A stretch of DNA of 64,000 nucleotides from Flavobacterium sp. 90. GTDB taxonomy: Bacteria > Bacteroidota > Bacteroidia > Flavobacteriales > Flavobacteriaceae. The translations under genes and the position numbers were made by a program. Under the pieces are notes generated by a model. The model was not told the origin of the DNA. It saw only the letters and a list, made by a program, of their open reading frames with translations, and made no database searches. Location of the stretch: contig NZ_SMGE01000001.1 in assembly GCF_004339525.1 (NCBI RefSeq), positions 2,170,001 to 2,234,000 of the forward strand, given 5' to 3'. Below, piece by piece: positions 1 to 8,519 of the stretch. Position 1 is the first letter of the stretch, and the number at the start of each line of letters is the position of its first letter.

Positions 1-735
1 GAAACCGGAATTGTATTAGAAGACACACAATCAGGTTTCCGTTTATATCCTTTAAACCTAATTCCGAAACAATTTTACACCAATAAATTTGAGTTCGAAA
101 TTGAAGTTATCGTTCGTTCTGCCTGGAAAGGAGTTGTTGTAAAAAATATTCCAATTCAGATTTTGTACGATCCATTGGAACGTGTTTCGCATTTTCGTCC
201 GTTTAAGGATTTTACCCGAATCAGTATTTTAAATACCGTTTTGGTTATTAATGCTTTACTATATATAAAACCTCGGGATTACTTTAGAAAAGCAAAAAAA
301 AAAGGATTTAAAAAGTTCTTTCTTGAAGATATTTTAGAAAGCAGCGATTCAAATTTCAAAAAATCTGCTGCAATTGCTTTAGGAATTTTCATTGGGATTT
401 CTCCGTTTTGGGGATTTCAAACCATACTGCTTTTTACTTTTGCTGCATTGTTCAAGCTCAACAAAGTCATTGCTTATCTGGCTTCAAATGTGAGCTTCCC
501 TCCCTTTATTCCGTTTGTTATTTACGGTTCTTTAAAAATGGGAAGTTATTTTGTGTCCAACGAAGCACCTTTGATTTTGGATAGTTCGATTACGCTTAAC
601 GATATTCAAAAAAATGCAACGCAATATATCGTCGGAAGTCTTATTTTAGCATCCGTTTTAGCACTGTCAGTTGGTTTTATTAGTTATTTACTTTTAACCG
701 CTTTTAGTTCTAAGAAAAAAACGAATATTACGTAA
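1..735 (+). CDS. GT2-family glycosyltransferase C-terminus with DUF2062 domain (5' truncated)
   Basis: The reading frame is open from base 1, so the N-terminal catalytic part lies outside the window and the TTG at 163 is not the true start. The visible part begins with the end of a dolichyl-phosphate-mannose-synthase-like GT2 domain (TGIVLEDTQSGFRLYPL, then EIEVIVRSAWKGVVV). A linker with FRPFKDFTRI leads to a C-terminal DUF2062-type membrane domain (KKSAAIALGIFIGISPFWG, then NVSFPPFIPFVIYG) with about three hydrophobic helices. Such GT2-DUF2062 proteins occur in flexirubin/aryl polyene gene groups, which fits the genes downstream. The sugar donor and acceptor cannot be read from this fragment. 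Confidence 0.8.
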   Translation, partial: ETGIVLEDTQSGFRLYPLNLIPKQFYTNKFEFEIEVIVRSAWKGVVVKNIPIQILYDPLERVSHFRPFKDFTRISILNTVLVINALLYIKPRDYFRKAKKKGFKKFFLEDILESSDSNFKKSAAIALGIFIGISPFWGFQTILLFTFAALFKLNKVIAYLASNVSFPPFIPFVIYGSLKMGSYFVSNEAPLILDSSITLNDIQKNATQYIVGSLILASVLALSVGFISYLLLTAFSSKKKTNIT

Positions 736-772
736 AATTTTGTCACAGATTATAGAATTAAAAATGATTTCT

Positions 773-945
773 AATCTGTGCCAATTTAGCCACGAATTAC
801 ACAAATTTTCACGAATTAATTAGTATAAATTCGCGTAATTCATGCTGAAAAAAATCCATGGAAATCATTTTAATCTGTGGCACAAAAACAATCTATACAG
901 ATAGATTTAAAATAAATAATTCGTGCCAATTCGTGAAATTCGTGG
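773..945. repeat. Intergenic inverted repeat built of CACGAATT words
   Basis: The 233-bp gap before the RND gene holds two roughly complementary arms, 790-818 and 917-945. Each is made of repeated (C)CACGAATT or AATTCGTG words, and they could fold into a long imperfect hairpin. Inside lie two copies of TAATCTGTG (772-780 and 872-880). No coding frame is convincing here. It looks like a degenerate interspersed repeat; a regulatory role is not shown. Confidence 0.55.
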
Positions 946-968
946 CAAAAAAACAATAAAAAATAAAC

Positions 969-3900
969 ATGCATCATTATTTCTACGCCATTCATTTGTT
1001 TGTAAACCGAAGAAAATCTTTGTCGGTTGTATTGGCGATTCTGATGCTTTTGGTGTTTGGATTTTTTGCTTCTCAAATTAAATTTGAAGAAGATATTACC
1101 AAACTTATTCCAACAAATGATAAAAGTGACGTTACCGCAAAAGTCCTGAAACAACTTAATTTTGCCGATAAAATTACCGTTATTTTCAAACTTGATAAAA
1201 ACGGAACTGACGAAGATTTAAAAGAAATGGCAACTGCTTTTTCAGACAGTATTGCCAAATCTTGTAAACCTTATGTAACCGGAATTCAGGGAAAAGTTGA
1301 CGAAGAAAATATTCAGGAAACTATTGATTTCGTTTATAACAATTTGCCTCTTTTTCTGGAAAATAAAGATTACGAATCAATTCAGAATAAGCTTCAAAAA
1401 GATAGTATTGCCGCGACTGTTCAGGGAAATTATAAATCGATAATTTCGCCATCAGGATTTATTACTAAAGATTTTATTCTTCAAGATCCGCTTGGGATTT
1501 CTTTTATTGCTCTTAAAAAATTACAGCAACTTAATATTGGTGACGATTTTACGCTCGACAATGGTTTTGTAATGACTAAGGACAAAAAGAAATTATTGCT
1601 TTTTATTACTTCAAATCTTCCGTCGAGCGAAACTGAAAAGAACACAATTTTTGCCGCTAAACTGAAATCAATTCAGGATAATCTGAATCAGAAATTTAAA
1701 TCCAAAACTTCCATCAGCTATTTTGGTTCTGCATTAATTGCTGTTGCAAATGCCAATCAAATTAAAAGTGATATTGTTTTAACGACAACAATCGCGATGA
1801 TTACGCTAATGTTGATTTTGATTTTATTCTATCGAAAGATATTAATTCCGCTAATTATTTTTCTTCCAACGGTTTTTGGAGCTTTGTTTGCCGTGGCATT
1901 TTTGTTTTTTGTAAAAGAACAAATCTCAGCCATTTCACTCGGAATTGGTTCAATTTTATTGGGAATTACCATCGATTATTCCATTCATATTCTAACGCAT
2001 TACAAACATAATAGCGATGTAAAAACATTGTATAAAGACATTACAATGCCGGTAATTATGAGCAGTTCTACAACTGCTGTTGCTTTTTTATGTTTGCTTT
2101 TTGTAAAATCTGATGCTCTAAATGATCTCGGAATTTTTGCTGCCGTAATTGTTATGGCAACCGGAATCTTCTCTCTTTTGATTGTTCCGCATTTGTATAA
2201 ACCAAAAGAAAACAATTTTGAACATAAGAAAAATGTAATTGATAAACTGGCGCATTTCTCTTTTCATAACAATAAATACCTCATTGGTTTTTGCGTTTTA
2301 ATCACGATCATTTGTTGTTTTACGTATAATAATGTGGGTTTCAATAACGATTTATCGCAATTAAATTTTGTTCCAAAAGAAATTAAAGCTGCCGAAAAAG
2401 ATCTGGAAGAAAGCACAAGTTTAACATCAAAAACCATTTATGTTGCTTCATACGGAAATAGTATGGAGGAAGTTTTGCAAAACAACAGCAAACTTTTCTC
2501 TGATTTATCAAAAGAAAAACAACAAGATAAAATTTTAAATTTCAGTTCCGTTGGCGGAATTATGCTTTCGCAGAAACAACAAAAACAGAAAATCGACAAA
2601 TGGAATTCGTTTTGGGATGCCAATAAAAAACAGCTTTTAAAATCGGGATTAATTGCCGAAGGTTCTAAACTCGGTTTTAAACCAACAACATATTCACTAT
2701 TTTTTGATCATTTAGATTTTGATTTCAAACCTATTTCTGCTCAGGAATATTTAAAAATTCAGGCTTTACAACTGAAAGAATTTGTAACCGAAAAAAAAGG
2801 ATTTTTCACAATTTCTACTTTAGTAAAAGTAGCTCCGGAACAACGAGATGCTTTTGTGAAATTGGCTTCCGCCAAAGATAATCTGATCGCAATTGATCGT
2901 CAGCAAATGAATGAAACGTTTTTTAGCACTTTAAAAACTGATTTTAATTCGCTTGTTAATTACTCTTTTGTTGCCGTAATTCTGATTCTGTTTTTCTTTT
3001 TTAGAAGAGTCGAATTAGTAATTGTGAGTTGTATTCCGATTGCTTTAACCGGAATTGTTACGGCAGGAATTATGGGAATCTTTGGTATTCAAATGAATAT
3101 TTTCAGCATGATTGTCTGTACTTTGATTTTTGGCCACGGTGTCGATTTCAGTATTTTCATGACAAGTGCGCTTCAAAAAGAATATACAACGGGAAAAAAT
3201 GAAATTGCGATTTATAGAACTTCAATTATTCTGGCGGTTATTACAACCATATTAGGAATTGGCGCGATGATTTTTGCACAACATCCAGCGTTGCGATCGA
3301 TTTCATCGGTTTCGTTAATTGGAGTTTTTGCGGCACTAATTATTACGTTTATTTTTTATCCGATTCTCTTTAAATTATTTTTATCAAATAGACCAAAAAA
3401 CGGAAATGCTCCTTTTGAATTACGTTCCTTTTTGCATGGTGTTTTATCTTTTACTTATTACGGCCTTGGCGGTATTTTGATGTCAATTTTCAGTTTGATT
3501 CTTATGCCGATAATTCCGCTAAGCGAAAAAACAAAAATGAAAGGATTTAGATATTGCATTTCAAAATTCATGAAATCGGTATTGTATACAAATCCTTTTG
3601 TAGATAAAAAAGTAATTAATAAGTATAATGAAGATTTTGAAAAACCAGCCATTTTAATTGCCAATCATTCTTCCTTTTTAGACATTCTGGCAATTGGCGG
3701 ATTGAGTCCTAAAATCATTTTTCTGGTAAATGACTGGGTTTATAATTCTCCTGTTTTTGGTGCGACGGTAAAAAAAGCAGGTTTTTATCCCGTTTCTGAA
3801 GGACTTGAAAATGGCGTTGAACATTTACGCCAAAAAGTAAAAGAAGGTTATTCAATAATGATTTTTCCGGAAGGAACCCGTTCAGAAAGTAATCAGATTA

Positions 3901-4649
3901 AGCGTTTTCATAAAGGTGCATTTTATCTTGCTGAAGAGTTTAATTTAGACATTCTTCCGGTTCTTATTCATGGTGCTTCAGAAACACTTCCGAAAGGAGA
4001 TTTTATAATTCACGATGGCAGTATTACGGTTTCTATTTTAGAAAGAATTACGCCCGAGAATCTTTCTTTTGGAAAAAGTTATGCCGAAAGAACAAAGGAA
4101 ATAAGTGCTTTCTTTAAATCTAAATTTCAGGAAATCCGTCAGGAAATAGAAGGTCCGAAATATTTCAAAAAGATGCTTCTTCATAGTTATGACTACAAAG
4201 AAATTGAGGTTACAAAAGGGGTAAAAAATGATTTAAGAAATAATCTTGAAAACTATTATCGCTTAAACCAATACATTTCGGCGAAAGCCAAAATAGCTCA
4301 TTTGTCTAATGATTATGGTCAATTAGACGTATTATTGGCTTTGCAGGAGCCACAACGAAAAATATATTCTTATAATAGTGACGAAGAGAAACGCGAAATT
4401 TCTAAGACTAATTATATCGTCAAAAAAAGAAAAATTTTCTATCCCGAAAACCTCGAAACTATTTTAGAAAATCAATTTGATGTTGTTTTAATTTCTGACG
4501 AAAGTTATAACGATAATCCTGAAAAAATCGTTTCAAAATTTGACACTATAATTTTAATATATTGCTTACATTATAAAGTAAAATTGATTGCTTCTGGTTT
4601 CAAAATTATATCAGAAGAAAAAGAAATAACTGTATTAAAGAAAAACTAG
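969..4649 (+). CDS. RND/MMPL exporter fused to a PlsC-type acyltransferase and a degenerate methyltransferase-like tail
   Basis: A 1226-aa fusion. Residues 1-800 have the two-repeat RND/MMPL plan: a TM near 14-35, a periplasmic loop, a five-helix bundle with GITIDYS, a second loop and a second bundle with FGHGVDFS. Residues 840-1080 carry lysophospholipid acyltransferase motifs: HX4D (NHSSFLD, H900 and D905) and FPEGTRS (966-972). The last 130 residues resemble a class I methyltransferase whose SAM motif has lost its glycines (HLSNDYGQLD instead of a GCGYG type). Fused exporter-acyltransferases occur in aryl polyene/flexirubin clusters, where a membrane lipid would be acylated and moved outward. 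The next gene begins 1 nt after the stop, so they are co-transcribed. Substrate is inferred only. Confidence 0.85.
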   Translation: MHHYFYAIHLFVNRRKSLSVVLAILMLLVFGFFASQIKFEEDITKLIPTNDKSDVTAKVLKQLNFADKITVIFKLDKNGTDEDLKEMATAFSDSIAKSCKPYVTGIQGKVDEENIQETIDFVYNNLPLFLENKDYESIQNKLQKDSIAATVQGNYKSIISPSGFITKDFILQDPLGISFIALKKLQQLNIGDDFTLDNGFVMTKDKKKLLLFITSNLPSSETEKNTIFAAKLKSIQDNLNQKFKSKTSISYFGSALIAVANANQIKSDIVLTTTIAMITLMLILILFYRKILIPLIIFLPTVFGALFAVAFLFFVKEQISAISLGIGSILLGITIDYSIHILTHYKHNSDVKTLYKDITMPVIMSSSTTAVAFLCLLFVKSDALNDLGIFAAVIVMATGIFSLLIVPHLYKPKENNFEHKKNVIDKLAHFSFHNNKYLIGFCVLITIICCFTYNNVGFNNDLSQLNFVPKEIKAAEKDLEESTSLTSKTIYVASYGNSMEEVLQNNSKLFSDLSKEKQQDKILNFSSVGGIMLSQKQQKQKIDKWNSFWDANKKQLLKSGLIAEGSKLGFKPTTYSLFFDHLDFDFKPISAQEYLKIQALQLKEFVTEKKGFFTISTLVKVAPEQRDAFVKLASAKDNLIAIDRQQMNETFFSTLKTDFNSLVNYSFVAVILILFFFFRRVELVIVSCIPIALTGIVTAGIMGIFGIQMNIFSMIVCTLIFGHGVDFSIFMTSALQKEYTTGKNEIAIYRTSIILAVITTILGIGAMIFAQHPALRSISSVSLIGVFAALIITFIFYPILFKLFLSNRPKNGNAPFELRSFLHGVLSFTYYGLGGILMSIFSLILMPIIPLSEKTKMKGFRYCISKFMKSVLYTNPFVDKKVINKYNEDFEKPAILIANHSSFLDILAIGGLSPKIIFLVNDWVYNSPVFGATVKKAGFYPVSEGLENGVEHLRQKVKEGYSIMIFPEGTRSESNQIKRFHKGAFYLAEEFNLDILPVLIHGASETLPKGDFIIHDGSITVSILERITPENLSFGKSYAERTKEISAFFKSKFQEIRQEIEGPKYFKKMLLHSYDYKEIEVTKGVKNDLRNNLENYYRLNQYISAKAKIAHLSNDYGQLDVLLALQEPQRKIYSYNSDEEKREISKTNYIVKKRKIFYPENLETILENQFDVVLISDESYNDNPEKIVSKFDTIILIYCLHYKVKLIASGFKIISEEKEITVLKKN

Positions 4650-4650
4650 C

Positions 4651-6171
4651 ATGAAAGAGCATTACGATGTTGTAATTGTAGGCAGCGGTTTAGGCGGTTT
4701 AGTATCGTCTATTATTCTGGCCAAAGAAGGTTACAGCGTTTGTGTGCTCGAAAAAAACAATCAATACGGCGGAAATCTTCAAACTTTTGTGCGCGATAAA
4801 ACCATTTTTGATACCGGAATTCACTACATCGGAGGTCTTGAAAAAGGTCAGAACTTGTATCAATATTTTAAATATCTGGGTATTATTGACCAATTAAATC
4901 TAAAAAAATTAGATGAAAATGGTTTTGATATTATCTCGTTTGAAGATGACAAAAACGAATATCCATACGCTCAGGGTTATGAAAATTTTGTCGATCAATT
5001 GTGTGTTTATTTCCCTGAAGAAAAAGCAAATATTACAGCATATTGCGAAAAATTAAAAACAATATGTGATTCTTTTCCACTTTATAATGTAAACTGGGAA
5101 GGGAAATATGATAATGAAATTTTGACGCTTAACGCTAAAGAAACTATAGAATCTTTTACTGAAAATGAAAAACTAAAAGCGGTTTTGGCAGGCTCAAATT
5201 TTCTCTATGCCGGAATTCCTGACAAATCGCCTTTTTACGTTCATGCTCTTTCAGTTAACTCTTATATTCAAAGTTCGTGGCGTTGCATTAACGGCGGAAG
5301 TCAGATTACAAAGCAGCTTTTAAAACAGCTTAAAAAACACGGCGGTGAATTTTATAAATACAAAGAAGTTACTCGTTTTAATGTCGAAAACAACAACGTA
5401 ACTTCGGTAGAAATGAAAGACGGAACTCAGGTTTCCGGAACTCGTTTTATCTCTAATATAGATCCCAAAACTACGCTGAAACTTGCCGGAGAAGAAAATT
5501 TCAGGAAAGCTTTTTTTAGCCGAATTCAAAGTCTTGAAGGTGTTATTTCGGCCTTTAGTTTATATATCGTTTTTAAGCCCAAAACTTTCAAATATATCAA
5601 TCATAATTACTATCATTTTAAAGAAAGCAGTCAAGTCTGGAATGCTCATAATTATCACGAAAATTCCTGGCCAAAAGCTTTTATGGCTTCTATGAACGCT
5701 TCAAAAAAACAGGAAGAATGGGCTGAAGGAATGACTTTTATTACCTACATGAAGTATGACGATGTTGCACCTTGGATCGATACTTTTAATACAACGGTTG
5801 AAAAAAATGATCGTGGAGAAAGTTACGAGCAATTCAAATCAAGAAAAACAGCTAAATTTCTTGCTGAAATCGAACTTAAATTTCCTGGAATAACAGCTTG
5901 TATTCAGTCGATTCATACTTCTACTCCGCTTTCGTATCGCGATTATATTGGCGGACATAATGGTAATATGTACGGTTATGTTAAGGATTCCGGAAATCCT
6001 ATGAAAACCTTGATTCCGTCAAAAACCAAACTTGACAATTTATATCTTACAGGGCAAAGTATTAATATGCACGGGGTTTTGGGCGTGACAATTGGAGCAG
6101 TTGTAACGTGTTCAGAAATTGTTGGAAAAGAATATTTGATTACTAAAATTAATCAAGCGTGTGATATGTAA
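4651..6171 (+). CDS. FAD/NAD(P)-dependent oxidoreductase, phytoene desaturase (CrtI)-like
   Basis: A 506-aa protein that opens with a dinucleotide-binding fold, VVIVGSGLGGL at 7-17, followed by E34 (VLEKN) and the YGGN turn of FAD-dependent amine oxidase/phytoene desaturase proteins. The C-terminus has the family's closing motif (NLYLTGQSINMHGVLGVTIG), which contacts FAD. The start lies 1 nt after the RND-acyltransferase stop, so the two are translationally linked. In pigment clusters such enzymes introduce or rearrange double bonds or act as isomerases. With no carotenoid synthase visible, a role in flexirubin-type polyene or lipid modification is an inference. Confidence 0.85.
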   Translation: MKEHYDVVIVGSGLGGLVSSIILAKEGYSVCVLEKNNQYGGNLQTFVRDKTIFDTGIHYIGGLEKGQNLYQYFKYLGIIDQLNLKKLDENGFDIISFEDDKNEYPYAQGYENFVDQLCVYFPEEKANITAYCEKLKTICDSFPLYNVNWEGKYDNEILTLNAKETIESFTENEKLKAVLAGSNFLYAGIPDKSPFYVHALSVNSYIQSSWRCINGGSQITKQLLKQLKKHGGEFYKYKEVTRFNVENNNVTSVEMKDGTQVSGTRFISNIDPKTTLKLAGEENFRKAFFSRIQSLEGVISAFSLYIVFKPKTFKYINHNYYHFKESSQVWNAHNYHENSWPKAFMASMNASKKQEEWAEGMTFITYMKYDDVAPWIDTFNTTVEKNDRGESYEQFKSRKTAKFLAEIELKFPGITACIQSIHTSTPLSYRDYIGGHNGNMYGYVKDSGNPMKTLIPSKTKLDNLYLTGQSINMHGVLGVTIGAVVTCSEIVGKEYLITKINQACDM

Positions 6172-6228
6172 TTCATCAGAACATGACTCCGAAATGGAAA
6201 CATTAAACTCAGAATTTTAGGAATTAAA

Positions 6229-6256
6229 TTGTAATTTTGGTTTCGACTTAAATTTG
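6229..6256 (+). promoter_or_regulatory. Candidate promoter of the fic gene
   Basis: TTG at 6229-6231 and TAAATTTG at 6249-6256 match the Bacteroidota -33/-7 pattern (TTG, TAnnTTTG), 17 bp apart and 13 bp before the ATG at 6270. A second -7-like word, TAATTTTG, lies at 6232-6239. A separate promoter suggests fic is not simply read through from the pigment genes. Confidence 0.5.
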
Positions 6257-6269
6257 GTACAAAATCTCT

Positions 6270-6824
6270 ATGAAAAATATTGACAAGAACAGTTTAGAAA
6301 ATGCATATCGATTATTTGAATCGAATGATATAGACAAAATAGAAATCGGCACAACCAAAGGTCTTAAGGCAATTCACCATTATCTATTTCATGATTTATA
6401 TGATTTTGCCGGAGAAATAAGAAAACTCAATATTTCAAAAGGAGGTTTTAGATTTGCAAATGCATTATATCTCAATGAAATTTTAGTAAAGATTGAGCAA
6501 ATGCCAGAAAACAGTTTTGAAGAAATTATTGCTAAATATGTTGAGATGAATATTGCTCATCCTTTTATGGAAGGCAATGGCAGATCCATGAGAATATGGT
6601 TGGATATGATTCTAAAAAAACAACTCAATAAAGTTGTTAATTGGCAATTCGCTGACAAAACTCTTTATTTGCAGTCAATGGAAAGAAGTCCTATTAACGA
6701 TTTGGAATTAAGAACTTTATTAAAGGAAAATCTAACTGACGAAGTTAACAATAGGGAAGTTATTTTTAAAGGAATCGAACAGTCTTATTACTATGAAGGC
6801 TATGAGAAAGATAACAATGAATGA
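6270..6824 (+). CDS. Fic-domain protein with C-terminal autoinhibitory motif (class III type)
   Basis: A 184-aa protein with the Fic core motif HPFMEGNGR (97-105). His97 is the catalytic base, and the GNGR loop binds the nucleotide phosphates. The short all-helical layout, and an S-x-x-x-E-G motif near the C-terminus (SYYYEG, S172 and E176), match class III Fic proteins such as the Neisseria enzyme, where this helix blocks ATP binding until it is displaced. Members of that class transfer AMP to target proteins; DNA gyrase B has been reported as one target. No separate antitoxin gene is adjacent, as expected when inhibition is internal. It has its own candidate promoter, and a 27-bp gap separates it from the C45 gene. 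It looks like a passenger in the pigment operon. Confidence 0.92.
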   Translation: MKNIDKNSLENAYRLFESNDIDKIEIGTTKGLKAIHHYLFHDLYDFAGEIRKLNISKGGFRFANALYLNEILVKIEQMPENSFEEIIAKYVEMNIAHPFMEGNGRSMRIWLDMILKKQLNKVVNWQFADKTLYLQSMERSPINDLELRTLLKENLTDEVNNREVIFKGIEQSYYYEGYEKDNNE

Positions 6825-6851
6825 GTCTATTATTCTTGGATAGATGTAGAT

Positions 6852-8519
6852 ATGAAAAACCGAATTAATTTATTTTTTTTTGTTGGTTTTTTATTGATGA
6901 TCGTGTCTTGCGGTACTTCAAAATCAAAACATCATTTACCTGACGTTTCGAATTATGATACTATAAAACCTGTCGTGACAAAAAAGTCTGACAGTTTATT
7001 TATCTCCGGAAAAAATTCGCTTTTAAAAAATAAACAAGGTCTTTGGGAATTGTATGTTGAAGGCGATCCATTACAAATTGGATTAACGACGGGCGCTTTA
7101 TCAGATTCTCTTTTGAAAAAACAAGAACAGATTTTCTTCTCCAAAATAAAGGATTTGATTCCGTCAAAATTCGAGCAAAAAATGCTTCGTTATTTTCTAA
7201 AATGGTACAATCGAAAATTATATTCGAATGTTACTTCAGAATATCAATCGGAAATTTATGGTGTTTCGCAATATACTTCTCATGATTTTGACAACATTGC
7301 ACAACAATATCAGCGAAGTTTATACCTGCACGCAGCACACGATATTGGTCACGCTTTGCAGGATTTGGCTTTGGTTGGCTGTTCTTCTTTTGCTGCTTGG
7401 GGAGAAAAATCTGAGAATGGAGATTTAATCCTTGGACGAAATTTTGATTTTTATGTAAATGACGCTTTCGCGGAAAATAAAATCGTAGCGTTTATAAACC
7501 CAAAAGAAGGTCACAAATTTATGATGGTTACCTGGCCCGGAATGATTGGCGCTGTTTCCGGAATGAATCAGGAAGGTTTGACGGTTACGATTAATGCCTC
7601 AAAATCTAAAATTCCGATGATTGCAAAAACACCAATTTCGATTTTGACTCGCGAGATTTTGCAACATGCTCAAAATATTGATGAAGCAATTGCAATCGCA
7701 AAAAAAAGAAAAGTTTTTGTATCAGAATCTATTATGGTTGGAAGTGCACACGATAACAAAGCCGTTTTAATTGAGGTTTCACCAAAAAAAATGGACGTTT
7801 ATGATGTTCCAAATAGCGATCAGTTAATTTGTTCTAACCATTTTCAAGGTGATGATTTAAAAAACGAAAAACGAAATCAGCTTCAAATTGCCAATAGTCA
7901 TTCTGAATACAGGCTTGAAAGAATTGAAGAACTTTTTACAAAAAATCCAAAAATCAATCCCAAAATTGCTTCTGAAATTCTCCGAAATAAAGAAGGTTTA
8001 CAAGATAAAAAACTTGGTTACGGCAACGAAAAAGCTTTAAATCAATTAATGGCACATCACGGAATTATCTTTAAACCGGAAGAAAAATTGGTTTGGGTTT
8101 CGGCAAATCCCTATCAATTAGGTGAATTTGTTTGTTATAATCTGGATTCGATTTTTAAGGACAGAAAAACAAATCAGGTTGTTTCATTTCAGCAAAAGAA
8201 TTTGAATATTGCCAAAGATCCTTTTCTGGAAACTATTGCCTATGCAAACTATCAAAAGTTTAGAATTGAAGATGACAATATAGATTTGTATCTGAAAAAG
8301 AAAGAAACAATAAGTCCTGAATTTATTCAAAACTATCAATCCTTAAACCCTGATTATTGGGTTGTGTATTACAAAGCAGGGTTGTACTTTTATCAAAAAA
8401 AAGAATATCTCCTTGCTCATACTAATTTTGAAAAAGCATTGACTAAAGAAATTACTACAGCTCCTGATAAAGCAAAAATTGAAAAATATTTAAAAAAACT
8501 CAAAAGAAAATTACAATGA
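6852..8519 (+). CDS. C45-family (acyltransferase/Ntn hydrolase) lipoprotein
   Basis: A 555-aa protein with a lipoprotein signal peptide (LLMIVSC, lipid-modified Cys20). The core resembles peptidase C45/penicillin acyltransferase enzymes: GCSSFAAWG with Cys177 as the likely autoprocessed N-terminal nucleophile, followed by the RNFDF strand (196-200) typical of choloylglycine/C45 Ntn folds. The C-terminal 120 residues look like a TPR-like helical tail. It overlaps the next ligase gene by 4 nt (ATGA), so the two are coupled. C45 proteins with PaaK-like ligases recur in flexirubin-type clusters. Amide or ester hydrolysis, or acyl transfer to the polyene, is inferred. The protein is exported, so it acts outside the inner membrane. 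Confidence 0.82.
   Translation: MKNRINLFFFVGFLLMIVSCGTSKSKHHLPDVSNYDTIKPVVTKKSDSLFISGKNSLLKNKQGLWELYVEGDPLQIGLTTGALSDSLLKKQEQIFFSKIKDLIPSKFEQKMLRYFLKWYNRKLYSNVTSEYQSEIYGVSQYTSHDFDNIAQQYQRSLYLHAAHDIGHALQDLALVGCSSFAAWGEKSENGDLILGRNFDFYVNDAFAENKIVAFINPKEGHKFMMVTWPGMIGAVSGMNQEGLTVTINASKSKIPMIAKTPISILTREILQHAQNIDEAIAIAKKRKVFVSESIMVGSAHDNKAVLIEVSPKKMDVYDVPNSDQLICSNHFQGDDLKNEKRNQLQIANSHSEYRLERIEELFTKNPKINPKIASEILRNKEGLQDKKLGYGNEKALNQLMAHHGIIFKPEEKLVWVSANPYQLGEFVCYNLDSIFKDRKTNQVVSFQQKNLNIAKDPFLETIAYANYQKFRIEDDNIDLYLKKKETISPEFIQNYQSLNPDYWVVYYKAGLYFYQKKEYLLAHTNFEKALTKEITTAPDKAKIEKYLKKLKRKLQ

Noticed and set aside
870..1154. Minus-strand open frame of 94 codons at the start of the RND gene
   Set aside because: It overlaps the promoter-side repeat and the RND start, has odd composition with many Cys, Phe and His, and no homology-like pattern.
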